The translations under genes and the position numbers were made by a program. Under the pieces are notes generated by a model. The model saw only the letters and a list, made by a program, of their open reading frames with translations, was not told where the DNA came from and did not search any database. A DNA stretch of 64,000 bases from contig JAFCIZ010000001.1 of the NCBI GenBank assembly GCA_017871115.1, positions 1,841,501 through 1,905,500 on the forward strand. Reading direction: 5' to 3'. The DNA comes from Cunninghamella blakesleeana. Its lineage: Eukaryota; Mucoromycota; Mucoromycetes; Mucorales; Cunninghamellaceae. Below, one piece after another: positions 24,880 to 36,614 of the stretch. Numbering within the stretch: the stretch's first letter is position 1; every line of letters starts with the position of its first letter.

Positions 24880-25176
24880 TTATGATAATAACGTACCCAA
24901 ATAATCTTTTTAAAAAATTCATATATTTACATACTATTCCATTCTCTAAAATGATACAAATTACTACACTTATATTTCCTCCTCTTCTTCATTTTATATA
25001 CATTTTTAATCGTTTTTTTAATAATCTCCCCCCATCAAAAGATATAACAGAAAAAAAAAAAAAAACTGTATAAAAAAACAAAAATAAATATAATAATGGC
25101 ATAAGTTTTACAATTTTTAATTTTATTTTTATTTTCAAATAGTAAATTTTATATTTATCATTGATAATTTTTTTTT

Positions 25177-25708
25177 TTAATTTTCTTCCATTGTTCTCTT
25201 CACTTCCTGTAAAACCATATTTGTAACGACTCTACGTAATTCTTCTTCATCATGTACACCACCATCTTCTTGTATTTTACGCATGACTTGTTCCACTTGT
25301 TGAGAGAATTCTTCTTGGCGTTGTTCCATAAGAGCTTGATCTTCATGAGCATTAGAAGGTTCCAATTCGCTTTCTCTTTCAATATAAGCCAAATCTTCAT
25401 TTTCAGTAGGTTTATCTTTGATTTCAATTAAAGTTTCCCCAGTGATTCCAGCAAGTAATGTAGCTACTTCTTTCCATCCTTCTTCAAATGCTGTTTCAGC
25501 TGGGCTGACTCCTTCATTATTTCTATGATAAGCATTGGCACCATGTTTTATTAAAAATTTAGCCATTTCGACAGTTTCACAAACATATAATGGTGTATCT
25601 TTATCAAAATCTTCTACATTAGCATCACCTCCATGGCTTAAAAGATATTCCAACACTTCTATTTGATTATAGGATACGGCTGCATGTCTATCAATATATA
25701 TAATATAG

Positions 25709-25756
<48 letters not shown>

Positions 25757-26193
25757 AATTTCGTAATTTATATATACGTATATGGACACGGATATATGTC
25801 TTCTATTTCACTCTTTATATTAATAATACTTACATTGGGGTATATCCATATTCATCTTTTTCATTGGCATTTGATCCAGCCTCTATTAATTCCTAATAAT
25901 AATAAATAAATAAATAAATAACATTTATGTCTTTAATATTCTGATTTTTAAACGCATATTAACATTTTATTATATACTCTTATATTTTACACTATTATTT
26001 TTTTTTAAAAAACCATACCTTCACTCTTTCAAGTTGACCATCGCCTATTGATCAAATAAAATAAATAATAATACTTCAGTATATATTAGGATAAATACAC
26101 ACTTTTTTTTAGATCCTTTATATACCATTTTTATATTATAATCTATTTACCAGCAGCTACCCAAATATTATCATTTGATTTCTTTGATGCCAT
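25177..26193 (-). CDS. Ankyrin-repeat protein, YCR051W-like
   Basis: Four exons (26193-26151, 26044-26019, 25892-25834, 25687-25177) give 212 aa. It begins MASKKSNDNIWVAAGDGQLERVKELIEAG, a first ankyrin repeat, followed by NEKDEYGYTPIHAAVSYNQIEVLEYLLSHGGDANVED, a third repeat DTPLYVCETVEMAKFLIKHGANAYHRN, and a fourth, weaker one (EGVSPAETAFEEGWKEVATLLAG). The acidic, Gln/Glu-rich C-terminus (about residues 150-212) is probably helical. The start IWVAA-DG and the DTPL..ET/AED order resemble the small conserved fungal ankyrin protein YCR051W of yeast, whose function is not well defined. It probably acts as a small cytosolic or nuclear adaptor. The 257-bp gap to the golgin gene is a divergent promoter with a palindrome. 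Confidence 0.88.
25712..25752. repeat. (AT)n microsatellite in an ankyrin-gene intron
   Basis: About 40 nt of uninterrupted alternating A/T inside the intron 25688-25833. Confidence 0.9.
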
Positions 26194-26342
26194 GATGAGT
26201 TTTATATTAATATATATATATATATGTATGTATGTATGTATTTATTTGATGGTGAAAATGTTTATATATGGAAGAGGAAAAAAGTGAAAAAAAAAGCTTT
26301 TTTTTCATGTGTCATTTTTTATTCTAAAAATTTAAAAAAAGG

Positions 26343-26360
26343 TCGGAATTTGAATTCCGA
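26343..26360. promoter_or_regulatory. Palindromic TCGGAATT-TG-AATTCCGA element in a divergent promoter
   Basis: Two perfect 8-bp inverted arms with a 2-bp spacer, 91-108 bp upstream of the golgin start and about 150-167 bp upstream of the ankyrin start. A further half-word (CCGAAATTC) overlaps its 3' side. Each arm contains the CGGAATT word found upstream of other genes here. It looks like a dimer-binding site, but no factor is known. Confidence 0.5.
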
Positions 26361-26450
26361 AATTCAATTTTATAAAAAAAATATTGGGTGTGTCCCCCCT
26401 TTTTTTTCTCACTCTTTCTTTTTTTTTGATACGTTTATGAATATTAACAT

Positions 26451-29400
26451 ATGACAGAGCAACAATCAAATATAATTATTCAACGTGCTTTAAGAGCTGA
26501 AAAAAAAGCCGAAAAACTTGAAAAGGAATTAGAAATTCTTAAATCTCGTATTAAAGTAAAAAAATAAAATAAAAAAAAAGTTATATATGTTCAACATATA
26601 TATCCCACTACCAACAACAATGACTACAACAATAATAATAATACATTATAAGCTCATTTTTTATTTCATTTGTGTGCACACACACACATATATATATATA
26701 TATTATTATTATTATTATTATTATCATAGGAGCCATCGAGAAAATCTGAACTTCAAAATTCTGATAAAGCAACCTTCCAACTTAATGAACAGGTGAATAG
26801 AAATAATAAGAAATAACAATACCAGCAACTTTTATTCTATTATTCTTTATGCAAACAGTTTATTTCTATTTTATTTTACTACCTTTTGTCAACAAACCAA
26901 TCTTATCAGTATTATTATATAAATATTTAATTATAGATTAAAGATTTAAAATACCAGTTAGCTATTAAAACTGAGGAAAGTCAACACTTGCAAGAAAATT
27001 TATCGACACGAACAGGTAAATAAATAGAAAGAGTGTTTAGAATATATATCTAAAATAGCTAATATTTATGTTTATATTTATTTTTTTATTTCATATATAT
27101 ATTAAGGTGAATATGAAGGCAAACTAAAAAAAATGCGAGGTAAAACTTAATGCATAATTAATATTTTAAAACAAAAGTATATAAATATAAATATATGCAT
27201 TTACATGAATCTACTTAAATCTAATGATATATTAAATTAAAGAAATCTTTGCACAGGCTACCAAAAATATAGATAAATATCGAGCAACTATATCTACTCA
27301 AGAACATACTATATCTCGTGTGAATGAAGAATTAGCAGAAGCAAATCAAAAAATATCTGACCTAAACAGCGCTCTATCAACTCAAAAATGTAATATATAA
27401 CAATAACAATCAATAATAATGTTATACGTCAATAATTTAAAACTAATTATATATATACTATTAATTTAAATAGATGAATTAGAAACTACAAAATCAGAAA
27501 TGAAACAAATAGGAACAAACCATCAGTCCGAATTGGATCATTTGGTATTTACATATATATATATATATAATTTATTAACAACATGGTAAAAGACAATTTT
27601 TAATTTTTTTATTTATTTTTGCTAAATATATATATATATAATTAGGAAGCTGGAAAACGCCAATTATCAAATCAGTTAGAACAAATCAAAAATGATTATG
27701 AACAATATAAAAAACGTGCACATCAATTACTTGAACAAAAATCCAATCAAACAGATCATTCTCGTATTAATGAACTTCAAAATCAAGTGAAACAGTTGGA
27801 AATGCAAAAAATGTATGTAGATATATTTTTATATATCATATATATTTAAAGCATACATATATATGTTCATTGGTAATAAATATTCACTTTTTCTATTTAT
27901 ATATATATATATATATTGTTTTTATTATAGTAACTATGAAACAGATCTAACTGAAAAAACGAGAAAAATAACCTTGATGGATCAAGATATTCGACAATCT
28001 TTAGATCATATTCGTGAATTAAAAGCTAAATTATCAGATTATCAAGATGTAAAGAATGAATCTATAAAGAAACAAAAACATATAGAACAATTGCAGCAAC
28101 AAATTATAACAGATAGAGAACATTTCGACAAAAGTAATTAAATTATATCAAGAACAACAAAAATAAGAAAATAGAGAAAAAAGAAAAAGATCATTATACA
28201 ATCTTACACCAACTGCTTTTTTAATTTTGTTTTCTTTCTTTTTTTTTTTTTTACTTTTTTATTATTATTTATTTTTTAGCTCTTAAAGCAGCAAATGAAA
28301 GACATGATGAAACGATTCAACAGTTAACCAGTACAACTGCACCAACCTCTGTCCTATCCTCAACATCCTCTGCAGTAAGCTCACCTATATCTAAAGAACA
28401 ATCAACAAGTCCTATTATATCAAAAACCTCAGAAGATCTTAACAATGATGATTTTCAAAGAAAAGATCAAGAAGAGGCAATAGAAAGAGTAATGGAATAT
28501 TTAAATGAAGAAAATACAAAGTTACGCCATTTATTAAAAGAAAAAGATATAGAATTAACAAATATAAAAGATCAATTAGATCAATTACATCATCAACTTC
28601 TTCAAGAACAATCAAGGGAAATAAATAATAACAACAATAATAGTGCTAATATATTGGATGCTGAACAAGTGCGAAATGGAAACCATGTTGATGTTTATGG
28701 TAAAATGAAGTATAAAAAGAACCATGTAACTGTTTAAATACCATTATTATTATTATCTGAAAAGAAAAAGGGTCTAACCACTTTTCTCTATTCTTTATAT
28801 TTTTAATAGAATCCATGATGAACCTTTTATCACCGTTAGTAACTCGACAAGAACCAAGTGTGAATGTGGAAAAACAAGCTAATAGATTAAGAGAAATGCT
28901 CCAAGAAAGTGAAGAACAAGTCATAGCTCTTCGAAAACAAGAAAAGGTATAAATATAGTAACATTCTATTAATTATGATGGTTGTTGATGAGTATACTTA
29001 TTGATTTATTATCTTTTTTACATTTTTTTTAAAAAAAAAAAAAAAAAACTGGAAATAGATATTAAAGGATGAAATAAGGTAAAGAATAAATAAAATGGGA
29101 TTAATTATAATAAATCGGATATCGAGATATGTTTATTTATTTATTTATTTATTTATTATTATTATTACGTGTAGAAAATTGGATTCTATGGATAAACGGC
29201 AAAATATGAACGTTGAATATATCAAAAACGTACTACTTAAATTTTTAATGTCTGATAATAAAGAGGTACATATAAATTTAGCTACGCACATATTAAACTT
29301 AATAATAATCCATTTAAATAAAATTTATATATACTTGCATATAATCATCATTGTCGTCATCATCACCATCATCATCATAATAATAATAATCAAAATAGTG

Positions 29401-29529
29401 ATCATAATAACCATACTTATATTAACCTATTCTTTTATTAAATAGTTTCTTGTTCCTGTAATAGCAAAAATCCTATTCCTAGACCAAAATGAAACGGAGC
29501 AACTACAAAATAGTATAAAACTAAAATAA
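26451..29529 (+). CDS. GRIP-domain golgin (trans-Golgi tether)
   Basis: Thirteen exons (26451-26555, 26730-26792, 26937-27015, 27107-27139, 27243-27389, 27474-27544, 27646-27812, 27931-28133, 28280-28699, 28810-28946, 29059-29078, 29175-29265, 29446-29529) join to 539 aa. Almost all of it is coiled coil rich in Glu, Lys and Gln (e.g. LRAEKKAEKLEKELEILKSR), broken by a Ser/Thr-rich linker at about 330-365. The C-terminus is a GRIP domain: NVEYIKNVLLKFLMSDNKE then FLVPVIAKILFLDQNETEQL, about residues 494-533, with the invariant Tyr at 497 that contacts Arl1-GTP. Such golgins (yeast Imh1, human GCC1/golgin-97) capture vesicles at the trans-Golgi. The last intron splits the GRIP domain. The protein is shorter than Imh1 (911 aa). 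Confidence 0.92.
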
Positions 29530-29703
29530 AAATAATTCTCATTATGGCAATAATCTCTTGCTTTAAATTTTTTGCTGGGTTAAAAATTTTATTTTTATCT
29601 ATTTCACCTTTTTTTATTTCTTTCACTCTCTCTTTTTCTTTTTTTCTTTCTTCATACTTTTTATTTTTCTACAAATAAATCTAATTCTATTCATATAAAT
29701 ACT

Positions 29704-30296
29704 ATGACTGGTTTTCCAATTGGCTCTTATTTTTATATCAAATCTGTTAAAAATGGATTAGTTTTAGATGTTCTTGAGGGTGAAACCACTGTAAGAAATA
29801 AATTATAAGTATATAAATCCCTCTGTATTTTAAAACAACTACTCTCCTTTCTTATAACACTCTAATATTATTCTTATTGTTATTCAAGAAAATTGTTTCT
29901 TTTTGTACTTATTTCCCCATTTCATTTTTTATTAAAATATATTCATAGGAAGGAGCTTCCATTATTATGTGGACACAGGTAAATAGTATATTATTTTTTA
30001 GAGCGGGGAATAAAAGTCGATAACTAAGGAATATCATATGCTAAACTCGCTCTCTTTCTCTCTCTTTTTTCTAAATTAAAAATATTATAGAAAACGAGTG
30101 ATAATTATAATCAGGTAAACAAATTTATATTCTGTTTTTTTTTTTTAGTCTTGTCTAAATTGGAAATAATTTAAATGCTGACTTTTAATACTTTATACAT
30201 TGCATCTTTATTTAATGTATTTGCTTTTTTTTATAATAGCTTTGGCGTTGGGATGATGGCTTTTTGACTAATATGAAATCAAAGCTAGGTAAGAAA

Positions 30297-30334
<38 letters not shown>

Positions 30335-30477
30335 AGGTTACTATCGAAAATGAAATTGGAAGAGTTTTTAATTATTATTTTCTTTTTCTCCTCTTTTCTA
30401 GTTTTGGATATTCGTGGTGGTACGTAAATAAAAATGTATACTATTATTATCTTTATTCAAAAGAAAAATATAATGAC

Positions 30478-30508
<31 letters not shown>

Positions 30509-31040
30509 TTCTATATAGGTGATTTGAAAGAAGGTTCTTCAATTGTACAATTTGGACGTAAATTAACAATGTAAGGAAATAATATATAATAATAGTAATT
30601 GCTGAAATAATAATAAAAAAGAATAGGAAGAGTTTTTATTGGGGTAATCAGAGATATAACTAACAAAACCATATTCATGTTTCATTTCAAAAGGACTCAC
30701 AATCAACGATTCGGTTATCGCGATGGATTTATTTATGCATTGGCTGATCCCCGTCTAGTAATAGATATTAAGGTAATATTATATATTTATTTATTTACTT
30801 AAAAAAGTATAAAATAGAACAATATAAATAATGGAGCCAGTTTACTCATTACTATTTTTTTACAATCTACTATTGATATTATTATAATGTTTTATATTTT
30901 TGTATTTATTTTATTAGGGTGGAAATGATAAAGAAGGTGCCAAACTTCTTTTATACAAGCGTAAATTAACCGATAATAAAAACCAACAATGGACCATCGA
31001 AAAATATGATATCCCTGAATATTCTAACCCTTATCAATAA
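29704..31040 (+). CDS. Small beta-trefoil (ricin-B-like) lectin-fold protein
   Basis: Eight exons (29704-29790, 29949-29978, 30091-30114, 30240-30288, 30402-30419, 30519-30570, 30694-30772, 30918-31040) give a 153-aa protein. Three internal repeats share the pattern [LV]-x-[LI]-D-[VI]-x-x-G-x(4)-[EG]-[GA]-[SA] ... N-Q-x-[WF]: LVLDVLEGETTEGASI with NQLW at 46-49, LVLDIRGGDLKEGSSI with NQRF at 90-93, and LVIDIKGGNDKEGAKL with NQQW at 135-138. This is the Q-x-W beta-trefoil of ricin-B-type domains. No signal peptide or enzyme domain is attached, so it is probably an intracellular lectin or scaffold. No toxin A chain is present or implied. The ligand is unknown. The fold is well supported by the three-fold repeat; the function is not. 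Confidence 0.85.
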
Positions 31041-33660
31041 ATTATTTTTTATTTATCATTTTTTAAATTTTATTATGTATCTCATCTTCTTTACGTTATA
31101 AAAATAAAATAAGTGCCCATTCTCATATATAGATCCTTGTATCATTTTTTTTAAAAGATAAAATAAAAAACTATTTCATCCATATATAAATATAACAAAT
31201 TTAGTAGTTTTTATCTAGTGCTTATTATAAATTTTATTTATTTATTATACAAGTGTCTAATTCATTGCTTCTCTTTTCATTGGTTGTTTACAGTTTAATA
31301 AGTTAATATCTGTTCAAATATAGAAAATATCATAACGATTACAATTATTTATTGCTAGTTTTTTTTTTTTTTTTGTTTATATTTTTTTACAAATTCTACT
31401 AGAATTTTATCTATTCCTCTCTTCGACTCTGCCTTTTTGTTGTTACACCTAATTGTAAAAATATGATGGTAATTGTTGTTTTTGGAATAAAGTTATTATT
31501 TATAAAGGATTAGTGATGGTAAAACTATCTAATTATTAGACGTATAGATGGCTCTTGTGCTGGAAATCCATTTTTAAAAGTGTATAAGTGAGAGAGTGAT
31601 AATTTCAATCGTTATTCAATAGTTTTTCATATATGCTGTTGCTTTCAACAAAACAATGAAAATATAAGGATGATTTAATAATTAGAATAGTGATAGACAT
31701 GTTGCTCCTTTTTCATCTTCTTATTCTTATTTCTCTTTTATTTTATGCTATATTCGTGTTGGATAATTTTATATCGCTACACTATTAATCTGCACCAAAA
31801 AATGAATAAAATAAAAAGTATAAGCCATGTTACTAGTAGTACTAGTTTAATATATATATTTAACTATCCTCTTTTCCTTTTTTTTTTTTGAATATAAAAT
31901 AATAACTTGCTGAGTATCTTGAGACTATTTTTTGATTGTAGGTTTAACAAATAAACACCACCTACTATTATAAAAAGTAATTAGTTTTATTTAATAAGCT
32001 ATATGTTTTAAGAGAATTGAATAAATCATGACTGTATGTTACAGATTTACTTAAAACGCCTTTTTTCTCTAGTCGCATACGTAGTTTATTACCAAGTTAT
32101 AATATTATTTTAAAACAATAACTATATTTATTTTCAGAAAACTTCAATACTGTAAATAGGTTTTTAATATAAATTGAATAATTTATATTTAAGATATATA
32201 TAACTAATATTATCACTTTATATGCCATTCTTATTTATTCAATACTAGAAAGAAAAAAGAAGGCGAGAAAGAGTGAAAGAAAGACAAAAAAAAAAATTGA
32301 AGACTGATTTTTTTTACAAAATAAATTTAAACAGCACTACCAAAAAAATTATTTGTCGTCCTGATAACCTCTTTTTTTTACACGGTCTGTTTAGATGCTA
32401 ATATTCAACCTTTTATAATATTTTATTATAATACTATTTAATATCCATTTATTTTGAGAGAAAAAAATAAAAAATAATCAATTTTATCAATTTTTTTTTT
32501 AAAAAAGAGATGATCGAAAATAAAAAGAAGAATTATATTTAAAATAAAGCGTTTAACCATTTATAAATTAGATTTAATCTATTTAATCGTGTAATATAAC
32601 CTAATCAAGAGATTCTATCAAAAGATTAACTAAAAAAATATTCTGTTTTCTTTTCTTTTAGAGTTCATTTATAAATTTTTGTATATTGTTTTTACCATCT
32701 TTTACTTAAATATAAAAAATATAAAAACCAGCTTATTATTTTATATATTCACACACAAGCAATAAAATCAAAAATCACATTATAATTTATTTATTCATTT
32801 ATTACACCTATATTATTTTATTATCTATTCATATTGAAATACCAAAAAAAAAAAAAAAAAAAAAATGGAGTCGAGATTCTATAGAATATATATAAAAGGA
32901 TAAAGCTAAATTATAACAAATAGAATATCACGTTATTGATAAGATTTTACAAATAAAGAAAACAAGAAAAATAAGGTTAGTTAACCTTAACAAAGCTTAA
33001 AAAAAACGGAAAACGGAATGTAAAATGATGTCATTGTGAAAAAAGTAAAACAATTATCTCAACTACTTTATAAATAAAGAGGTAAAATAAAAAATAATGA
33101 TAAACACCTATGCATTTACGTATATGCGTAATGATGATAATAAAAGAGTACAATGGTTTTTTTATTATCCAAGTAATTTATTTATTTATTTTGTCAATAA
33201 ATTTAAAGTTTACTTTTAATCATGAGAATGGCTATTGTTTTTTTCCAAATATATATTATCATCACCCATTTGATACCATGACCTGTTCCGAAAAAATAAA
33301 TAAATACATATTTACAAGTTGTACCATATATAGATATATCATGAATCTGATAATTATTATAAAATAAAAAAAAAAAGATGTAATTTATTAGTATTATTTA
33401 TTTCAAAATTAATAAATAAATATAAATATATACAATAAATAAATAATAATAATATAACTGAAAAAAAATAAATAAATGAATATATATATATATATATATA
33501 TGATAAAACGAAAATAATAATACTAACTATATATAACAATCAAAATAAAATAAAACATAACAAATAAAAATAAATAAAAAGCAAAAAAAAAGGATATCAA
33601 TTGGTTTTAAAATATACACATAAAAGTATAATATATATATATAAGGTACAATTATTTTTT
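31041..33660. other. Long AT-rich intergenic region, no gene seen
   Basis: A 2.6-kb gap between convergent genes, rich in A/T homopolymers. Near its right end (about 32973-33215) lie short blocks that recur downstream of the second sulfate permease. The ORF at 33110-33367 has no family features. Confidence 0.5.
32973..32988. repeat. AAGGTTA-G-TTAACCTT inverted repeat downstream of permease copy 1
   Basis: A near-palindrome followed by AACAAAGCTT. A related block (AAGGTTAATAAACCTT, 39115-39130) lies downstream of copy 2 at a similar distance, so this flank was probably duplicated with the gene. Confidence 0.5.
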
Positions 33661-36614
33661 TTAATTATCTATTTGAATAGATATGGTATCATCTGAATGA
33701 TTAAACTTATTGCGTAATAATTGGTCATTGTGTTCCAACGCAGCTTTAGCAGCTTCATGCAAGCTTCTAAAAAAGTAAGGATAGCGATCACGTACTAAAT
33801 GAATATCTCCATCCTTGATAATATGTTGGTTTGTTTCATCCCGATCAACTTGATCACATTCTTCTTCTGAATTACAATCACACCATGTAGGTAAATAATC
33901 AAAGCTTTGGTAAGTCATCACTGATGTCATATCATTTTCTTTTTCTATTGGTTGTTCTTGATGAGTTGTTAAATTATTATTTACAGAGGTAGTTGAATTG
34001 TTATTACTATTGCTTTGCTCGTATTGCTGTTGTTGTTGTTGTTGTTGTGGTTGTTGTTGATCATGTTGGCAACCTTGATCACCTAATCGATGTGTTTGTG
34101 CTGAAGTATTATTTTTCTTCTTCTTTTTCTTAATATCATTATGGAAGGGGAAAACAGTGCCAGTTAATACTTTTTTTCTTTGTTGACGACCAAATCCAGC
34201 ATATAAAAGAGAATGACGAACCAATTCAGAATTGCCAACGACAATAAACCAAGGAATAGGTGATCCACAGTATTTTTCTACCATCCTTGTTAATTCAGCC
34301 AGCTGTTCCATGGCAGAATAGTCCATGACATGAACACCAGAAAGATCTAAAATGACGGAATGTAATATGGGTTTTTCTTTTGATTTACTGTTACTCATAA
34401 TATCATTCCAAGGACGATTTCCAATATTATCAGAAAGTGGCTTCCCACGTCGTGTTGTACGTTTGATTTCATCCATTAAAGCACCATATACATAATTAAC
34501 ATTTTCAAATAATAAATTTTCTCTTGGTTGGAAACAAACAATACCATGACCAATTGGTTTAACACGTTCTTGAAGAACAGGGTCGTCCATAGCAACAAAA
34601 ATAGATTGATCAACGGAAGGAATAATTTCAATTTGTTCAACTTCACCAGCAGGAGGTAAAGCTTTTTCATTAGGTGTAATCTTCATATCGTTGTTATTGT
34701 TATAACCCAAATTGTCCATGGAATCATCCATAGTCTTTTTATGGTTTAGTAAATCCAAACGACCAAGGAAAGCATATTTAGGTCTTGAAATACGGTACAA
34801 TTGAACCACGATAGAAACGACTACAGGAACATAAACACTGATATCAATACGAGTGACCAATGAGATTACATAAGCGCATGCAAAAATAATAAATTCAGAA
34901 GGGTGGGTGTTCCAATATTTAACCCATACTTTAGGACCGGAAATAAGATCGGTTACGGCATGACAAACAACGGCACCAATGGCAGCAGAAGGAATATAGG
35001 TTAATGCAGGGGTAAAATAATAAATGGTGATCAATACAATGGCACCAACAAAAATATTGGATAATGGAGTACGGCTTCCTGACTTTGACATAACGGCAGT
35101 ACGTGAGAATGCACCAGTTGTTGGATAGGCTGAGAAAAATGAACCAAAAATATTTGATATGCCGATGGATGAGATTTCTTGATTGACATTGACTATTAAA
35201 ATAGAAAAAAAAAAAAGAAAAAAAATTTTAAGTATGAGCATTTTTTTTTTTTTTTTTTTTTTTGAATGTAATATAAAAATAAAATAATATTATGAAACTT
35301 ACTTTTATAATCGGATAATTTTCCTAAACTAGTAGAAATAGAACAATGTTCCATGATTTGTAAAACAACGACACCCACCATATTAGGAAGTGCAAATGCG
35401 ATTAAAGAAGTATCAAAAGTAGGAACACGCATTTCTTGTAAACCGGCAGGAACCACCCCAAGGATTTTAAAAGGACTCTTTTCAAATTTACCCAAATGAT
35501 TGATTAAAAAGGAAAGAAGAGTAGACCCTACAAGAGCTACAATATTACGAGTAATATTAAGATAAAAAAAGCATTTTCCATATCTAGGATATCGTTTAGC
35601 AGCTACATTGGAATAGTAGCGGACAGAATAAATATAGATCAAGGATGAAATGCCAATCATAGCATCCCATGTTGTTCTAGGGAGTCCAACTAGTGTATGG
35701 CCAAAAATAAGATAAGTAGGTTGGGTAGTATCTACACCAGTTATACCAAGGATTTTTGGTAACTAAATATGGGATGATAAAAAAAAAATAATGAATATTA
35801 ATGCGTTTCAATTGGTTAAGTTTATTAAATAATAATAATGATATTTAATAATAAAAAAAATTTTTTTTTCTTACCTGATTGACAACAATAGTAATACCGC
35901 TACCTCCCATAAATCCCGCAATGGCTGGCTGACAAATAAAATCAAATAATATTCCAAGACGTAAAAATCCAACAGCAAAACAGATAATGCCAGAGAGTAA
36001 AGTCAAAGTAGCACAAATATGTGCAATAGTCCATTCTCCAGATTGAAATTGAGTTGTGTGCTGAACTGCTAATATAATTTGACCAAATAATAATGAATTG
36101 ATAGCCGTTGTACCTATAATGATGAAATTTATGAAAAAAAAAGAGAGGGAGATTTAATAAATAATTAATTGATATATATATATGTATTTTTTATTTTATT
36201 GTTTTATTATAATGATTATCATAGTTATATTACCTATACTAATGTCTTTAGAAGTACCGATAAAAGGATATATAAACGCGCCAATAATACTAGAATATAA
36301 TCCATATTGTGGTGGTAAGTTGGCCATCATAGCTGCATATAATTGAAAAAGAAAAAAAAGATCAATATGATTATTTTTACATAAATGTAATTTAAAAAAC
36401 GAGCCTTACCGTATGCCATAGCCTGTGGGACTGTAACGATACCAACGGTTATAGCACAAATAATATCGCCAGTAAACCATTGTAAGTTATATTTAGGTAA
36501 CCATTGTGTAATAGGAAAAGTATCATTTAAACTAGATCTCTTTGGTAAATGAAGTTTAGATTTAACTTGTTGAATATAATTTGGTGGAGCGTAATCATAA
36601 TAAATGGTAGACAT
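33661..36614 (-). CDS. SulP/SLC26 sulfate permease with STAS domain, copy 1
   Basis: Five exons (36614-36410, 36332-36234, 36113-35875, 35762-35303, 35192-33661) give 844 aa. The N-terminus WFTGDIICAITVGIVTVPQAMAY leads to the SulP signature LPPQYGLYS...YPFIGTSKDISIGTTA. Many membrane segments follow, with the conserved CQPAIAGFMGGSGITI, QEISSIGISNIFGSFFSAYP, TGAFSRTAVMSKSGSRTPLSN and HPSEFIIF blocks. The cytosolic tail carries a STAS domain (VILDLSGVHVMDYSAMEQL, then IPWFIVVGNSELVRHSL). A poly-Lys, Gln- and Asn-rich insertion lies between STAS and the C-terminal DRYPYFFRSLHEAAKAALEH. It should be a plasma-membrane proton-coupled sulfate transporter like yeast Sul1/Sul2; the ion is inferred. 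Copy 2 lies 3.1 kb upstream on the same strand. Confidence 0.94.

Noticed and set aside
31041..33660. Possible non-coding RNA or hidden gene in the 2.6-kb gap
   Set aside because: I found no ORF with family features, no splice-consistent exon chain and no recognisable RNA motif on either strand.
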